Origin: Bacteroidales bacterium
GTDB lineage: Bacteria > Bacteroidota > Bacteroidia > Bacteroidales > UBA932
DNA: 64,000 nucleotides
NCBI GenBank assembly: GCA_017549505.1
Contig: JAFYUS010000055.1
Coordinates: 1-64,000, forward strand
Direction of reading: 5' to 3'
Position 1 is the stretch's first letter; each line of letters opens with the position of its first letter. Position numbers and translations under genes: made by a program. The notes under the pieces were generated by a model that was given only the letters and a program-made list of their open reading frames with translations, had not been told where the DNA came from and did no database searches. This document shows positions 17,912 to 26,456 of the stretch, in pieces.

Positions 17912-20314
17912 TTAATCAAATATATAACTGATTACTTCCTGAATATTGTCAACATAGACAAAGGTAAGACCTTTTATGTAAATTTCCTTGATATCCTCGA
18001 CATCTTTTCGGTTCTCCTGAGAGATGACGATGGTATGGATGCCGGACCTCTTTGCAGCCAGGATCTTCTCCTTGATGCCTCCGACAGGAAGCACACGACC
18101 GCGAAGGGTCATCTCTCCAGTCATCGCGATGCCGCTCCTGACCTTCTGGCCGCGGTATGCCGACACCATCGAGCTCACCATCGTGATACCTGCAGAAGGA
18201 CCGTCCTTCGGCACTGCACCTTCAGGGACATGGACATGGATATCCTTCTCGATGAACTCCTCGTACGAAAGACCGGTAAGTTCAGGATGGGCCTTGATGT
18301 ACTGGTATGCGATCTGCGCAGACTCCTTCATCACGTCTCCGAGGTTACCTGTCATGGAAAGAGCGCCCTTGCCCTTGCTGACAGAGCTCTCGATGAAGAG
18401 GATCTCTCCTCCCATCGATGTCCATGCCAGACCGGTCACCACTCCAGGAGCCTCGTTACCCTTCTGAACATCATGAGAATTGGTAGGAAGTCCCAGATAA
18501 TCACGAAGATGCGACGGTTTTATGGTCTTGTAATACTTCTCGCCGAGAGTCAGTTTCTTCACAGTCACACGGCATATCTTGGCAATCTGCTTCTCAAGTC
18601 CACGCACTCCCGATTCACGGGTATAATCCTCGATGATACGGGTCAACGTATCCTTTCCAAGACGGAGATAGTCGCCCGGAAGACCATGTTCCTCCTGCTG
18701 CTTCGGAAGGAGATATCGCTTCGCGATCTCCATCTTCTCCTCAGCAAGGTAACCGCTGACGTTTATCATCTCCATACGGTCCCTGAGGGCCGGCTGGATG
18801 GTCTCTATATTGTTTGCAGTCGTGATGAACAGCACATTCGAAAGATCGTAGTCGATGTCCAGATAATTGTCGTGGAAAGCGGTGTTCTGCTCCGGATCGA
18901 GAGCCTCGAGAAGAGCTGATGAAGGATCACCCTTGAAGTCACTGCTGAGTTTGTCGATCTCGTCGAGGACGATTACAGGATTGGATGTACCCGCACGGTT
19001 GATTCCGTTCAGGATACGGCCCGGAAGCGCTCCCACGTATGTCTTTCTATGTCCGCGGATCTCGGACTCGTCATGCACACCTCCGAGGGCGATACGCACA
19101 TACTTGCGTCCCAAGGCCCTTGCTATCGACTTTCCGAGGCTTGTCTTACCTACGCCCGGAGGGCCGTAGAGACAGAGGATCGGCGACTTGAGGTCGCCCT
19201 TCAGCTTGAGGACAGCGAGGTACTCGATGATTCTTTCCTTTACCTTCTCCAGGCCGAAATGGTCTTCGTCAAGTACATTCTGCGCATTCTGCATGTCAAG
19301 GTTATCGACAGACTTCTTTCCCCAAGGAAGGTCAAGCATGAAGTTGATGTAGTTGTACTGGATGCTGTAGTCCGGCGAGCTCGGATTGTATCTCTCAAGC
19401 TTTGCCATCTCCTTTTCGAAGATATCCTGGATATCCTGGGTCCATTCCTTCTGTTCGGCACGGGCCCTGAGCTGGGTAAACTCCTCCATCTCGTCCATGC
19501 CGAGCTCTTCCTGGATCGTCTTGAGCTGGTTGTTCAGATAGTATTCCCTCTGCTGCTGGTCGATCTCCGTCTTCACCTTCTGGTTGATCTCCTGCTTGAT
19601 CTTCTGGAGCTCGACCTGAGTGTCAAGGACAGAAAGGAGGTTCATGGCCCTTGCCTTCAGGTCTCCATACTGAAGCAGCTCGACCTTGTCCATGAAGTTG
19701 TCGACTTCGATTGTCGTTGCGATGAAGTTGAAGAGGAACTCGAAGTTATCGATACCTTTCAAGGCATTAGCAGCCTCGCGAGGAACCAGCGACGAAGACT
19801 TGATGATCTGCATCGCCTTCTCCTTCAGAGACTCGGCGATCATGCGGGTCTGCACATCAGGTTCCGGAACGGTATCGTTCAAATAGCGGACGCGGCCTAT
19901 CAGGTAAGGTTCGTAATCGAATATGTCATCCAGTTCGAAGCGCTTGTAGCCCTGCAGGATAGCTGTCACGGTACCGTCCGGCATCTCGAGGGTCTTCACG
20001 ATCTTCGCAACAGTACCGAAAGTATAAAGATCCTCCCTTACAGGGTCTTCGACCGAAAGGTCGTTCTGCGGAACGGCGCCAATGTAGGCATTGGCGCGTT
20101 CCGCATCTTCGATAAGGCGGATCGACTTCTCTCTACCTATGGTTATAGGGAATACCGCACCGGGGAAAAGTACGGCGTTCCTCAATGCAAGAATCGGCAA
20201 TGAATCCGGCAGCTGCGACTCATCGATCTTCATGACCCCTTCCCCCTGCATCACCGGAATGATGCTCACCTCTGCGCCTGCGGCGGATAAAATGTCATTC
20301 ATTATATGCTTCAT
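17912..20314 (-). CDS. lon: ATP-dependent Lon protease
   Basis: A LON substrate-binding domain (about 30-230; LPILALRNAVLFPG) is followed by a coiled region, an AAA+ module with Walker A GPPGVGKTS (Lys390) and Walker B VIVLDEIDK, and a serine-lysine protease domain. The catalytic Ser707 is in PKDGPSAGITM and the catalytic Lys, near residue 750, in GGIKEKIL. The cytoplasmic hexamer degrades misfolded and regulatory proteins. Its 800 residues are normal. An alternative start at Met5 is possible. It is the first gene of its strand block after the divergent space it shares with HU. Confidence 0.96.
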   Translation of the reverse strand: MKHIMNDILSAAGAEVSIIPVMQGEGVMKIDESQLPDSLPILALRNAVLFPGAVFPITIGREKSIRLIEDAERANAYIGAVPQNDLSVEDPVREDLYTFGTVAKIVKTLEMPDGTVTAILQGYKRFELDDIFDYEPYLIGRVRYLNDTVPEPDVQTRMIAESLKEKAMQIIKSSSLVPREAANALKGIDNFEFLFNFIATTIEVDNFMDKVELLQYGDLKARAMNLLSVLDTQVELQKIKQEINQKVKTEIDQQQREYYLNNQLKTIQEELGMDEMEEFTQLRARAEQKEWTQDIQDIFEKEMAKLERYNPSSPDYSIQYNYINFMLDLPWGKKSVDNLDMQNAQNVLDEDHFGLEKVKERIIEYLAVLKLKGDLKSPILCLYGPPGVGKTSLGKSIARALGRKYVRIALGGVHDESEIRGHRKTYVGALPGRILNGINRAGTSNPVIVLDEIDKLSSDFKGDPSSALLEALDPEQNTAFHDNYLDIDYDLSNVLFITTANNIETIQPALRDRMEMINVSGYLAEEKMEIAKRYLLPKQQEEHGLPGDYLRLGKDTLTRIIEDYTRESGVRGLEKQIAKICRVTVKKLTLGEKYYKTIKPSHLRDYLGLPTNSHDVQKGNEAPGVVTGLAWTSMGGEILFIESSVSKGKGALSMTGNLGDVMKESAQIAYQYIKAHPELTGLSYEEFIEKDIHVHVPEGAVPKDGPSAGITMVSSMVSAYRGQKVRSGIAMTGEMTLRGRVLPVGGIKEKILAAKRSGIHTIVISQENRKDVEDIKEIYIKGLTFVYVDNIQEVISYIFD

Positions 20315-20364
20315 AAATATCTTTTAAGTATGTATTCCTATTCCATATCTGACATCTTGTCGGG

Positions 20365-20399
20365 GATTGCCACGTCGCTACGCTCCTCGCAATGACGTA
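20365..20399. repeat. Short extragenic repeat, copy A (lon-HU gap)
   Basis: GATTGCCACGTCGC...CTCCTCGCAATGACGTA. A close relative, with a few substitutions and one length change, occurs at 50192-50227. On the minus strand it begins TACGTCATTGCGAGG. The ends ATTGC/GCAAT can pair. Read with other GTCAT-ended palindromes here, it looks like a dispersed REP-type element. Confidence 0.6.
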
Positions 20400-20492
20400 T
20401 CCCACTGCCAAAATGGCAGAGTTTCCCCTATAACGGGGCTTTCATATATATGGTCAATCTCTGTGCCAAGGTAAAGACAGACAAAAACCTGA

Positions 20493-20500
20493 CAAATTTA
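20493..20500 (-). promoter_or_regulatory. Possible -7 element for lon
   Basis: Minus-strand TAAATTTG, about 180 bases before the lon start; the leader would contain the extragenic repeat. No -33 match. Confidence 0.25.
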
Positions 20501-20520
20501 ATGATTTTTAACGACTTGAC

Positions 20521-20551
20521 TTGTCTAATTGAAAAATTCGCTCTATCTTTG
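20521..20551 (+). promoter_or_regulatory. Promoter for the HU gene
   Basis: TTGT (20521-20524), 19 bases, TATCTTTG (20544-20551). The latter is an exact TAnnTTTG. The start point would be near 20558, about 47 bases before the ATG. Confidence 0.6.
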
Positions 20552-20604
20552 CGAGCTATATCGACAAAAATTTTTGGATTTAACATAATAAAAGTAAATA
20601 AGTT

Positions 20605-20877
20605 ATGACAAAGGCAGAGATCGTAAACGAAGTTGCTAAGGCAACCGGCATCGAGAAGGCGACAGTACAGATTGTCGTAGAGGCGTTCATGGAGAGCGTA
20701 AAGGGCTCTCTCGCAAAGGGTAACCCAGTATACCTCCGTGGATTCGGCAGCTTCATCATCAAGCACAGAGCTGAGAAGGCAGCAAGAAACATCACAAAGA
20801 ACACAACAATGACCATCCCGGCTCACAACATCCCGGCGTTCAAGCCAGCTAAGGTGTTCGTTAACGAAGTGAAATAA
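20605..20877 (+). CDS. hup: HU-family DNA-binding protein
   Basis: A 90-residue HU/IHF fold: MTKAEIVNEVAKATG at the N-terminal helices, GFGSFIIKHRAEKAARN leading into the DNA-embracing beta arm, and IPAFKPAKVFVNEVK at the end. It bends and compacts DNA as a nucleoid protein. It has its own well-formed promoter and is followed within 36 bases by a very small basic protein gene and then a terminator, so these two probably form one strongly expressed transcript. Confidence 0.95.
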   Translation: MTKAEIVNEVAKATGIEKATVQIVVEAFMESVKGSLAKGNPVYLRGFGSFIIKHRAEKAARNITKNTTMTIPAHNIPAFKPAKVFVNEVK

Positions 20878-20912
20878 TTATAGCAACAATAATATTTTAA
20901 ACCTTTTTAATT

Positions 20913-21005
20913 ATGCCAAACGGAAAGAAGCATAAAAGGCACAAGATGGCTACGCACAAGCGCAAGAAGCGCCTGCGTAAGAACAGACACAAGAAGAGAA
21001 AGTAA
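20913..21005 (+). CDS. 30-residue highly basic protein, COX24/AURKAIP1-like
   Basis: ATG-to-TAA frame of 30 codons: MPNGKKHKRHKMATHKRKKR, then LRKNRHKKRK. About two thirds of the residues are Lys, Arg or His. The KRKKRLRKNRHKK core resembles the C-terminal domain of AURKAIP1/COX24 (mitochondrial ribosomal protein mS38), for which short bacterial relatives exist, so a ribosome-associated role is likely but inferred. The position between HU and RNase G supports a translation or RNA context. It is easily missed because of its length. Confidence 0.75.
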   Translation: MPNGKKHKRHKMATHKRKKRLRKNRHKKRK

Positions 21006-21038
21006 TTTCTCACAGTGTCTGCCATTTTAGCAGTCCGC

Positions 21039-21076
21039 TAAAGAGGCTGACCAGGTTGGTCGGCCTCTTTATTTTG
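21039..21076 (+). terminator. Terminator after the HU-COX24-like unit
   Basis: Stem TAAAGAGGCTGACC with GGTCGGCCTCTTTA (14 bp, one G-U pair, 5-base loop), followed by TTTT. It lies 27 bases before the rng start. Confidence 0.75.
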
Positions 21077-21102
21077 AAATAATCTTATCACTGAAATTCC
21101 TG

Positions 21103-22659
21103 ATGGAGTCTGTAAAAGATCTGATCGTTGACGTCAATTCAACGGAAGTCTCGATAGCGCTGATGGAAAACAGCAGGCTCATCGAGCTGAACAAGGAGTC
21201 GAGCCAGGGTCACAGCTTTTCCGTAGGAGATGTATATCTCGGAAAAGTGAAGAAGATTCTTCCGTCCCTGAACGCAGCCTTCGTCGACATCGGAGACGAG
21301 AAGGAGGCATTTGTCCACTATCTTGATCTGGGACTTTACTTTGAAGCCTTTGACGAGTTCGTCAAGAGGATCAACCCCAACACAGATGCAAAGGGAATCT
21401 ACAAGCACATCAAGCCAGGCAAGATCCTCGAGAAGGAAGGCCGCATAGAGAATGTGCTCAGTCCCGGACAGATGATCATAGTCCAGATCGTAAAGGAACC
21501 GATTTCGACAAAAGGATCACGACTGACTGCAGAAATTTCATTGGCAGGACGAAACATCGTACTGCTCCCCTTTGCCGAGAAGGTGAGCGTATCCCAGAAA
21601 ATCTCTTCAAAAGAGGAGAAAAGAAGACTGGAGACACTTGTAAGGAGCATCCTCCCGAAGAATTACGGAGCGATCATCCGCACGGCCGCTGAAGGAAAGA
21701 ACGCGGCGATTCTCGATGCGGAAGTCATATCGCTCATAGAGAAATGGGAAAACTCCTGGAAGAAACTGGCGAAATCCAAGGGCGTACAGCTGCTCTTTAC
21801 AGAGTACAGCAAGACGACCACGATCCTCAGAGACCTTCTCAACGACTCGTTCACAAACGTCTACGTGAACAACGAGACCATCTATGAGGAAATCCGCAAG
21901 TACATCTCTCTGATCTCACCGGAGCAGGAGAAGATCGTGAAGCTCTACAAAGACAAGGCACCGATCTTCGACCACTTCGAAGTAACGAGACAGATAAAGA
22001 GTTCATTCGGAAAGGTCGTGCCTATCAAACAGGGCGCATACCTTGTGATCGAGCACACAGAAGCACTGCATGTGATAGACGTCAACAGCGGCACACGCTC
22101 CAAGAACAAGGAGCAGGAGCAGAACACATTCGACGTCAACTGCTATGCAGCCGAAGAGATAGCGCGACAGCTGCGACTCAGAGATATGGGAGGCATCGTC
22201 ATCGTGGACTTCATCGACATGGATTCCAACGAGCACAGAAACGCCCTCTACAAGAAGATGGTCGAGCTGATGGAGACTGACAGGGCAAAGCACAACGTCC
22301 TCCCGCTTACGAAATTCGGCCTCATGCAGATCACAAGACAGAGGGTCCGTCCCGCAACCGAGATCAATACCCAGGAGGTTTGTCCGGTCTGCAACGGTAC
22401 CGGAAAGATAGCATCAAGTGTCGTGATAGACGAGGCGATAGAGAGAAGACTTGCCTACTATGTCATGGAGAAGAAGATCACCAATCTGACATTGAAGGTC
22501 AACCCGATCCTCGGAGCCTATCTGACAAGGGGTCTGTTCTCCTCGATAGCAGGAAAATGGAAGAAGAAGTACAGATGTAAGATCGAGATAGTCGAAACAA
22601 CCGACTTCACGGTCCTGCAGAATGAATTTTACAATGAAAAAGGAGAGAAGCTCGACTAG
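21103..22659 (+). CDS. rng: Ribonuclease E/G family endoribonuclease
   Basis: An S1-type RNA-binding domain (about residues 35-125; GDVYLGKVKKILPSLNAAFV) is followed by the RNase E/G catalytic domain with DVNSG and IVIVDFIDMD carrying the metal-binding Asp residues. The Zn-link CPVCNGTGK stands near residue 427. The 518 residues and the absence of a long disordered tail fit RNase G rather than RNase E. It processes rRNA precursors and initiates mRNA decay. The stop codon lies inside the loop and stem of its terminator. Confidence 0.94.
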   Translation: MESVKDLIVDVNSTEVSIALMENSRLIELNKESSQGHSFSVGDVYLGKVKKILPSLNAAFVDIGDEKEAFVHYLDLGLYFEAFDEFVKRINPNTDAKGIYKHIKPGKILEKEGRIENVLSPGQMIIVQIVKEPISTKGSRLTAEISLAGRNIVLLPFAEKVSVSQKISSKEEKRRLETLVRSILPKNYGAIIRTAAEGKNAAILDAEVISLIEKWENSWKKLAKSKGVQLLFTEYSKTTTILRDLLNDSFTNVYVNNETIYEEIRKYISLISPEQEKIVKLYKDKAPIFDHFEVTRQIKSSFGKVVPIKQGAYLVIEHTEALHVIDVNSGTRSKNKEQEQNTFDVNCYAAEEIARQLRLRDMGGIVIVDFIDMDSNEHRNALYKKMVELMETDRAKHNVLPLTKFGLMQITRQRVRPATEINTQEVCPVCNGTGKIASSVVIDEAIERRLAYYVMEKKITNLTLKVNPILGAYLTRGLFSSIAGKWKKKYRCKIEIVETTDFTVLQNEFYNEKGEKLD

Positions 22660-22677
22660 GAGCTTCTCTCTTTTTTC
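22643..22677 (+). terminator. Terminator overlapping the rng stop codon
   Basis: Perfect 11-bp stem GAGAGAAGCTC (22643-22653) / GAGCTTCTCTC (22660-22670), 6-base loop, then TTTTTT. The stem starts inside the coding sequence. It also separates rng from the convergent rluD, which ends at 22678. Confidence 0.85.
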
Positions 22678-23790
22678 TTATTCTTCAGTTTCCAGGAACT
22701 GTGACATGTTTTCCGAGTATTTGCGCCACTTGTCGATCAGGGCCTGCATGTCGTCCGGGAGCTTCGAGTCGAAGCGGACCATCTGCCTGGTGCGAGGGTG
22801 GACGAAGCCCAGGGTCTTGGCATGGAGAGCCTGTCGAGGGAGGAGCTTGAAGCAGTTCTCTATGAACTGGCGGTATTTTGCGTATATCGTTCCCTTGCGG
22901 ATCTCCGATCCGTCGTAGCGCTCGTCGTTGAAGAGCGGGTGTCCGATCCAGTTGAAATGGACACGGATCTGGTGGGTACGGCCGGTCTCGAGACGACATT
23001 CGACAACAGTCACATATCCGAATCTCTCGAGGACCTTATAGTGGGTGACTGCATGCTTTCCATGGTCGCCTTCAGGGAAGACCTTGAACCTCATGCGGTC
23101 ATTAGGGTCGCGGCCTATATTGCCTGTAATCGTTCCTTCATCCTCCTTGAGGTTACCCCATACTATAGCTACATAGCGACGCTCGATCGAATGCACGAAG
23201 AACTGCTTTGCCAGGTCAAGCTGGGCCTCGTCGTTCTTTGCCACAACCAGAAGTCCTGAGGTATCCTTGTCGATGCGATGTACAAGGACTCCCATCCTTT
23301 CATCCTCAGCATCAGGACCTTGCGAGATGCCGAGATGATGGGCAAGAGCGTTTACGAGGGTACCGCTGAAGTGTCCGTGGCCAGGGTGGACCACCATTCC
23401 GGCTTCCTTGTTGATTACAAGAACATCGTCGTCTTCATGTACCACATTGAGCGGAATCGCCTCCGGCAGGATCTCGAGTCCGCGGCGCTGATAAGGCATC
23501 ACGAACTTGATCACATCGCCCGGACGGATCACATAATTCGCCTTGACGATCTTTTCGTTCACACGGATATATTCAGCCTTGATGGCGAGCTGGATACGGT
23601 GGCGCGAGGTGTACTCCATATGGGTCGCAAGATACTTGTCGACACGCATAGGCACCTGACCTGCAGAAATGTCGAACCTGTAATGTTCGAACATTTCCTG
23701 CTGTTCGTCCTCATATGCGACTTCGTCGCCGGCTCCGCCGAGATCTATGTCCTTTATAGGGTCGTCTTCGAATTCGAGGTAATTATTCAT
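22678..23790 (-). CDS. rluD: RluD-type 23S rRNA pseudouridine synthase
   Basis: An S4 RNA-binding domain (about 55-120; MRVDKYLATHMEYTSR) precedes the pseudouridine synthase catalytic domain with Asp174 in HRIDKDTSGLLVVAK. The conserved RTHQIRVHF block is present. The family modifies helix 69 and related positions of 23S rRNA. The 370 residues include an acidic N-terminal extension of about 40 residues. It overlaps the upstream PASTA gene by 8 bases and is the last gene of the lysE-like, DUF362, PASTA, rluD run. Confidence 0.92.
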   Translation of the reverse strand: MNNYLEFEDDPIKDIDLGGAGDEVAYEDEQQEMFEHYRFDISAGQVPMRVDKYLATHMEYTSRHRIQLAIKAEYIRVNEKIVKANYVIRPGDVIKFVMPYQRRGLEILPEAIPLNVVHEDDDVLVINKEAGMVVHPGHGHFSGTLVNALAHHLGISQGPDAEDERMGVLVHRIDKDTSGLLVVAKNDEAQLDLAKQFFVHSIERRYVAIVWGNLKEDEGTITGNIGRDPNDRMRFKVFPEGDHGKHAVTHYKVLERFGYVTVVECRLETGRTHQIRVHFNWIGHPLFNDERYDGSEIRKGTIYAKYRQFIENCFKLLPRQALHAKTLGFVHPRTRQMVRFDSKLPDDMQALIDKWRKYSENMSQFLETEE

Positions 23791-24598
23791 CGGTAGTCTT
23801 CTTTACAGGGATTTTGGAAGTGTCAATAGTCAGGTAAAGCATCACTTCTTCACCCATTACAACGCTGACAGAGTCAGACGGCTCAGGAACCGTACGGTAT
23901 ACCATTGCGTTAAGGCTGTCGTCGTAGTCCTTTACAGTGTCGTCAAACTTGAGGCCCTTGACATTGAGGGAGTGGTCAAAGATCGCATCCACGGCGCTCA
24001 TGTTCTTGAGTCCTGTCACATCCGGCACATATGCCTTGTTGTCCATATGATTCAGTCCAAGCACGAGGTCTATTTCAGACTCGCTGTCTACCATGGTACC
24101 TGGTTCGATCTCCCTGTTGCCTCTGAGCTGGCGGAGTACATTGTTCGTCGCCATATCCTGCACATAGACAAGTCTGTTCAGGACAAGTCCCCTGGACAGA
24201 AGCTCTGCCTTCGCCTGGCGAAGGGACAGACCTACAAGGTTCGGCATCGTCACCTTCTTGGCATTGACGGCGTTGATGGTCAGCACGATTCTACGTCCTT
24301 TCTTCACCTTGGCTCCAGGAGCCGGGTTCTGTCTGTACACCGCTCCCCTCTGCATCCTCTTCACGAACACAGAGTCGGTAACCTCTACCCTCATACCAGC
24401 CTGAGAGGCTGCATATTCAGCCTCCTCAACGCTCATGTTCGAGAAATCGGGAACCGATATCTCCTTGCCGTGCTGGGTAACGGCATTGAGGAAAACCATG
24501 GCACCTACTACAAGGGCCGCTACAATACATACCGCAATCAGCAGATTACGTACTATCCAATTACTGAAAAAAGATTTCTTTTGTGTCTTACCTGCCAT
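23783..24598 (-). CDS. Membrane-anchored protein with PASTA domains
   Basis: A transmembrane helix at about residues 17-38 (NLLIAVCIVAALVVGAMVFL) is followed by three PASTA-type repeats on the outer side (about 45-110, 112-180, 185-262), recognisable from VPDFSNMSVEEAEYAASQAG, MPNLVGLSLRQAKAELLSRG and VPDVTGLKNMSAVDAIF. PASTA domains bind peptidoglycan fragments in kinases and PBPs; here no kinase or transpeptidase domain is attached. It overlaps rluD by 8 bases and follows the DUF362 gene by 4. In Bacteroidota a stand-alone PASTA protein next to rluD is a usual arrangement. Its function is unproven. Confidence 0.85.
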   Translation of the reverse strand: MAGKTQKKSFFSNWIVRNLLIAVCIVAALVVGAMVFLNAVTQHGKEISVPDFSNMSVEEAEYAASQAGMRVEVTDSVFVKRMQRGAVYRQNPAPGAKVKKGRRIVLTINAVNAKKVTMPNLVGLSLRQAKAELLSRGLVLNRLVYVQDMATNNVLRQLRGNREIEPGTMVDSESEIDLVLGLNHMDNKAYVPDVTGLKNMSAVDAIFDHSLNVKGLKFDDTVKDYDDSLNAMVYRTVPEPSDSVSVVMGEEVMLYLTIDTSKIPVKKTTDE

Positions 24599-24602
24599 TA
24601 TA

Positions 24603-25739
24603 TCAGACTTTTATCAATTCATATTCACGGCATCCCAGGCCGATCTTCTCGCCGTACTCGAGACCTGACTGCCAGTTGGTGTCAGGGTGGACGATACGGA
24701 ACTTGTCCTCGCCCTTATGATGGTGGTGTCCGCATCCGCACTCATGGTCGTGGTCCTTGTCGGCGATGGCATTGCCCTTGAGACTAGGAGCCGCCACTAC
24801 CATGTCGGCACATGCCTGGTCGAGAGCAACAGGGTCGAACGAAGCTGCGATTCCGATATCAGGAACGAGGGCAGCATCGTTATGGTTCCAGCAGTCGCAG
24901 TTAGGAGAAACGTTCATGATGAAGCTTATATGAAACGAAGGTTTTCCGTTCACTACTGCATATGCGTATTCCGCGATCTTCCTGTTGAGCATCTCAGATG
25001 TCTCATAATCCTTTACCACAGCGGCATCCTTCTGGCACACAGCCACGCACTGTCCGCAGCCGACGCACTTGGTATAATCGATGACCGCCTTGCGGTCCAC
25101 TACCTTCACCGCATCATGGCGGCAGTATTTCTCGCATATGCGGCAGCCTATGCAGTTGTCGACATTTATGCATGGCTGGGACGACGAGTGAAGCTCGAGC
25201 TTTCCACCGACGCTTGCCGAGCCCATTCCGAGGTTCTTGAGGGCTCCGCCGAATCCGCTCTGCTCATGACCCTTGAAGTGGTTCATGGAGATGACGATGT
25301 CTGCATCAGCGATGGCTGCACCGATCTTCGGAGACGGGCAGTAATATCCACCTGACGGAACTTCCTTGTAGTTGGTTCCCTTGAGGCCGTCGGCGATGAT
25401 CACGTCCGCATGGGCGCCGATCCTGTTGAAGCCGTTCTCCATTGCGGCATCGAGATGGTCGACCGCATTGGAACGGCCGCCGGTATAAAGGGTATTGCTG
25501 TCAGTGAGGAAGACCTTGCCTCCGAGCGAACGGATGACGTCCACTACGCGTGCCGCGTAGTTCGGACGGATGTAGGCCATGTTGCCCGGCTCGCCGAAAT
25601 GGATCTTTATCGCAGTGAACTTGCCTTCGAAATCGACGTCAGCTATTCCCGCCTTTCTTATAAGTTTCTCGAGTTTTGTGAGAAGGTCGTTTCCCGGCAC
25701 AGTCCTTAGGTCTGTGAAATACACCTTAGATTTTTCCAT
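24603..25739 (-). CDS. DUF362 protein with two 4Fe-4S clusters and a His-rich insert
   Basis: The DUF362 domain (about residues 1-180) is followed by a bacterial-ferredoxin module with CIGCRICEKYC and CVGCGQCVAVC, each followed by a distant Cys or Asp context typical of 4Fe-4S binding. Near residues 330-350 a metal-binding-looking insert reads DHDHECGCGHHHHKGED. The protein has no signal peptide, so it is cytoplasmic. The family is thought to be a redox or iron-sulfur protein without an established substrate. Its neighbours (LysE-like exporter, PASTA protein) do not define a pathway. Confidence 0.85.
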   Translation of the reverse strand: MEKSKVYFTDLRTVPGNDLLTKLEKLIRKAGIADVDFEGKFTAIKIHFGEPGNMAYIRPNYAARVVDVIRSLGGKVFLTDSNTLYTGGRSNAVDHLDAAMENGFNRIGAHADVIIADGLKGTNYKEVPSGGYYCPSPKIGAAIADADIVISMNHFKGHEQSGFGGALKNLGMGSASVGGKLELHSSSQPCINVDNCIGCRICEKYCRHDAVKVVDRKAVIDYTKCVGCGQCVAVCQKDAAVVKDYETSEMLNRKIAEYAYAVVNGKPSFHISFIMNVSPNCDCWNHNDAALVPDIGIAASFDPVALDQACADMVVAAPSLKGNAIADKDHDHECGCGHHHHKGEDKFRIVHPDTNWQSGLEYGEKIGLGCREYELIKV

Positions 25740-25751
25740 AGTATTATCAGT

Positions 25752-26399
25752 TTACATTACAGGCAAGCCCTTGAAACATACGTTGAAGAGTCCCTGTCCG
25801 AGCAGGGCTATGCCGATTATGACTATCAATGCTCCTGTGATCCTGCTGATCCACAGTATCGTTCTCATCCTGAAGTTGCCACGGAAACGACTCAGAAGCC
25901 ATGACATGCTGAACCAGTATGTCACCGAACCGGCACTCACGGCAAGGATTATCGGGGTCACCTTCCATGTATGGGGCGCGTCATCCGCAAGGCCGAAGAA
26001 GGCGAACAGAGTGAACATGATGAAGATCGCCATCGGATTGGAAAGGCCCAGGGCTACAGCCTGGCCGAAGTCCTTCGGAGAAACCGACGACTCGCCGTCG
26101 GCCTTGAGCTTTCGGAAAGGATTGGAGAAAGCCATGGAGATGCCTACGGCGATGAGGACCGCACCTCCGGCAAGGAGGATCATGTTCTGATGCTCGTCGA
26201 TGAACTTCTGGGCAAAGGCGAGAGCGAAGATCGCGATCGAAGCGTATAACGTGTCGACAACACTGGCTCCCAGGCCGGAAACGAAACCGGCCTTATGTCC
26301 CTTGCTCAAGGATTTCTGGACCACGAGGATGGCTATCGGTCCTATCGGGGCCGACGCACACATGCCTACTGCAAATCCTTTGAGTATATCTATCCACAT
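25752..26399 (-). CDS. LysE-family transporter
   Basis: 215 residues with about six hydrophobic helices. It opens MWIDILKGFAVGMCASAPIG, the conserved N-terminal APIGP block of LysE/RhtB exporters, and GLSNPMAIFIMF matches the second conserved NP motif. The family exports amino acids or related metabolites through the inner membrane; the substrate here is unknown. A TACCTTTG element on the minus strand at 26413-26406 would start transcription almost at the ATG, so the message may be leaderless. The downstream DUF362 gene follows by 12 bases. Confidence 0.85.
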   Translation of the reverse strand: MWIDILKGFAVGMCASAPIGPIAILVVQKSLSKGHKAGFVSGLGASVVDTLYASIAIFALAFAQKFIDEHQNMILLAGGAVLIAVGISMAFSNPFRKLKADGESSVSPKDFGQAVALGLSNPMAIFIMFTLFAFFGLADDAPHTWKVTPIILAVSAGSVTYWFSMSWLLSRFRGNFRMRTILWISRITGALIVIIGIALLGQGLFNVCFKGLPVM

Positions 26400-26425
26400 A
26401 TCTTACAAAGGTAGTAATTTTTCCT

Positions 26426-26433
26426 TATCTTTG
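26426..26433 (+). promoter_or_regulatory. -7 element for lnt
   Basis: TATCTTTG (exact TAnnTTTG), 24-31 bases before the lnt ATG at 26457. The -33 position has no good TTTG. It stands back-to-back with the minus-strand element of the LysE-like gene. Confidence 0.45.
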
Positions 26434-26456
26434 TCTGTGTTAAGCGTTCATGGACG

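Noticed and set aside
17849-20203. Two long plus-strand frames opposite lon
   Set aside because: Antisense shadows of a well-conserved protease; no domain or promoter.
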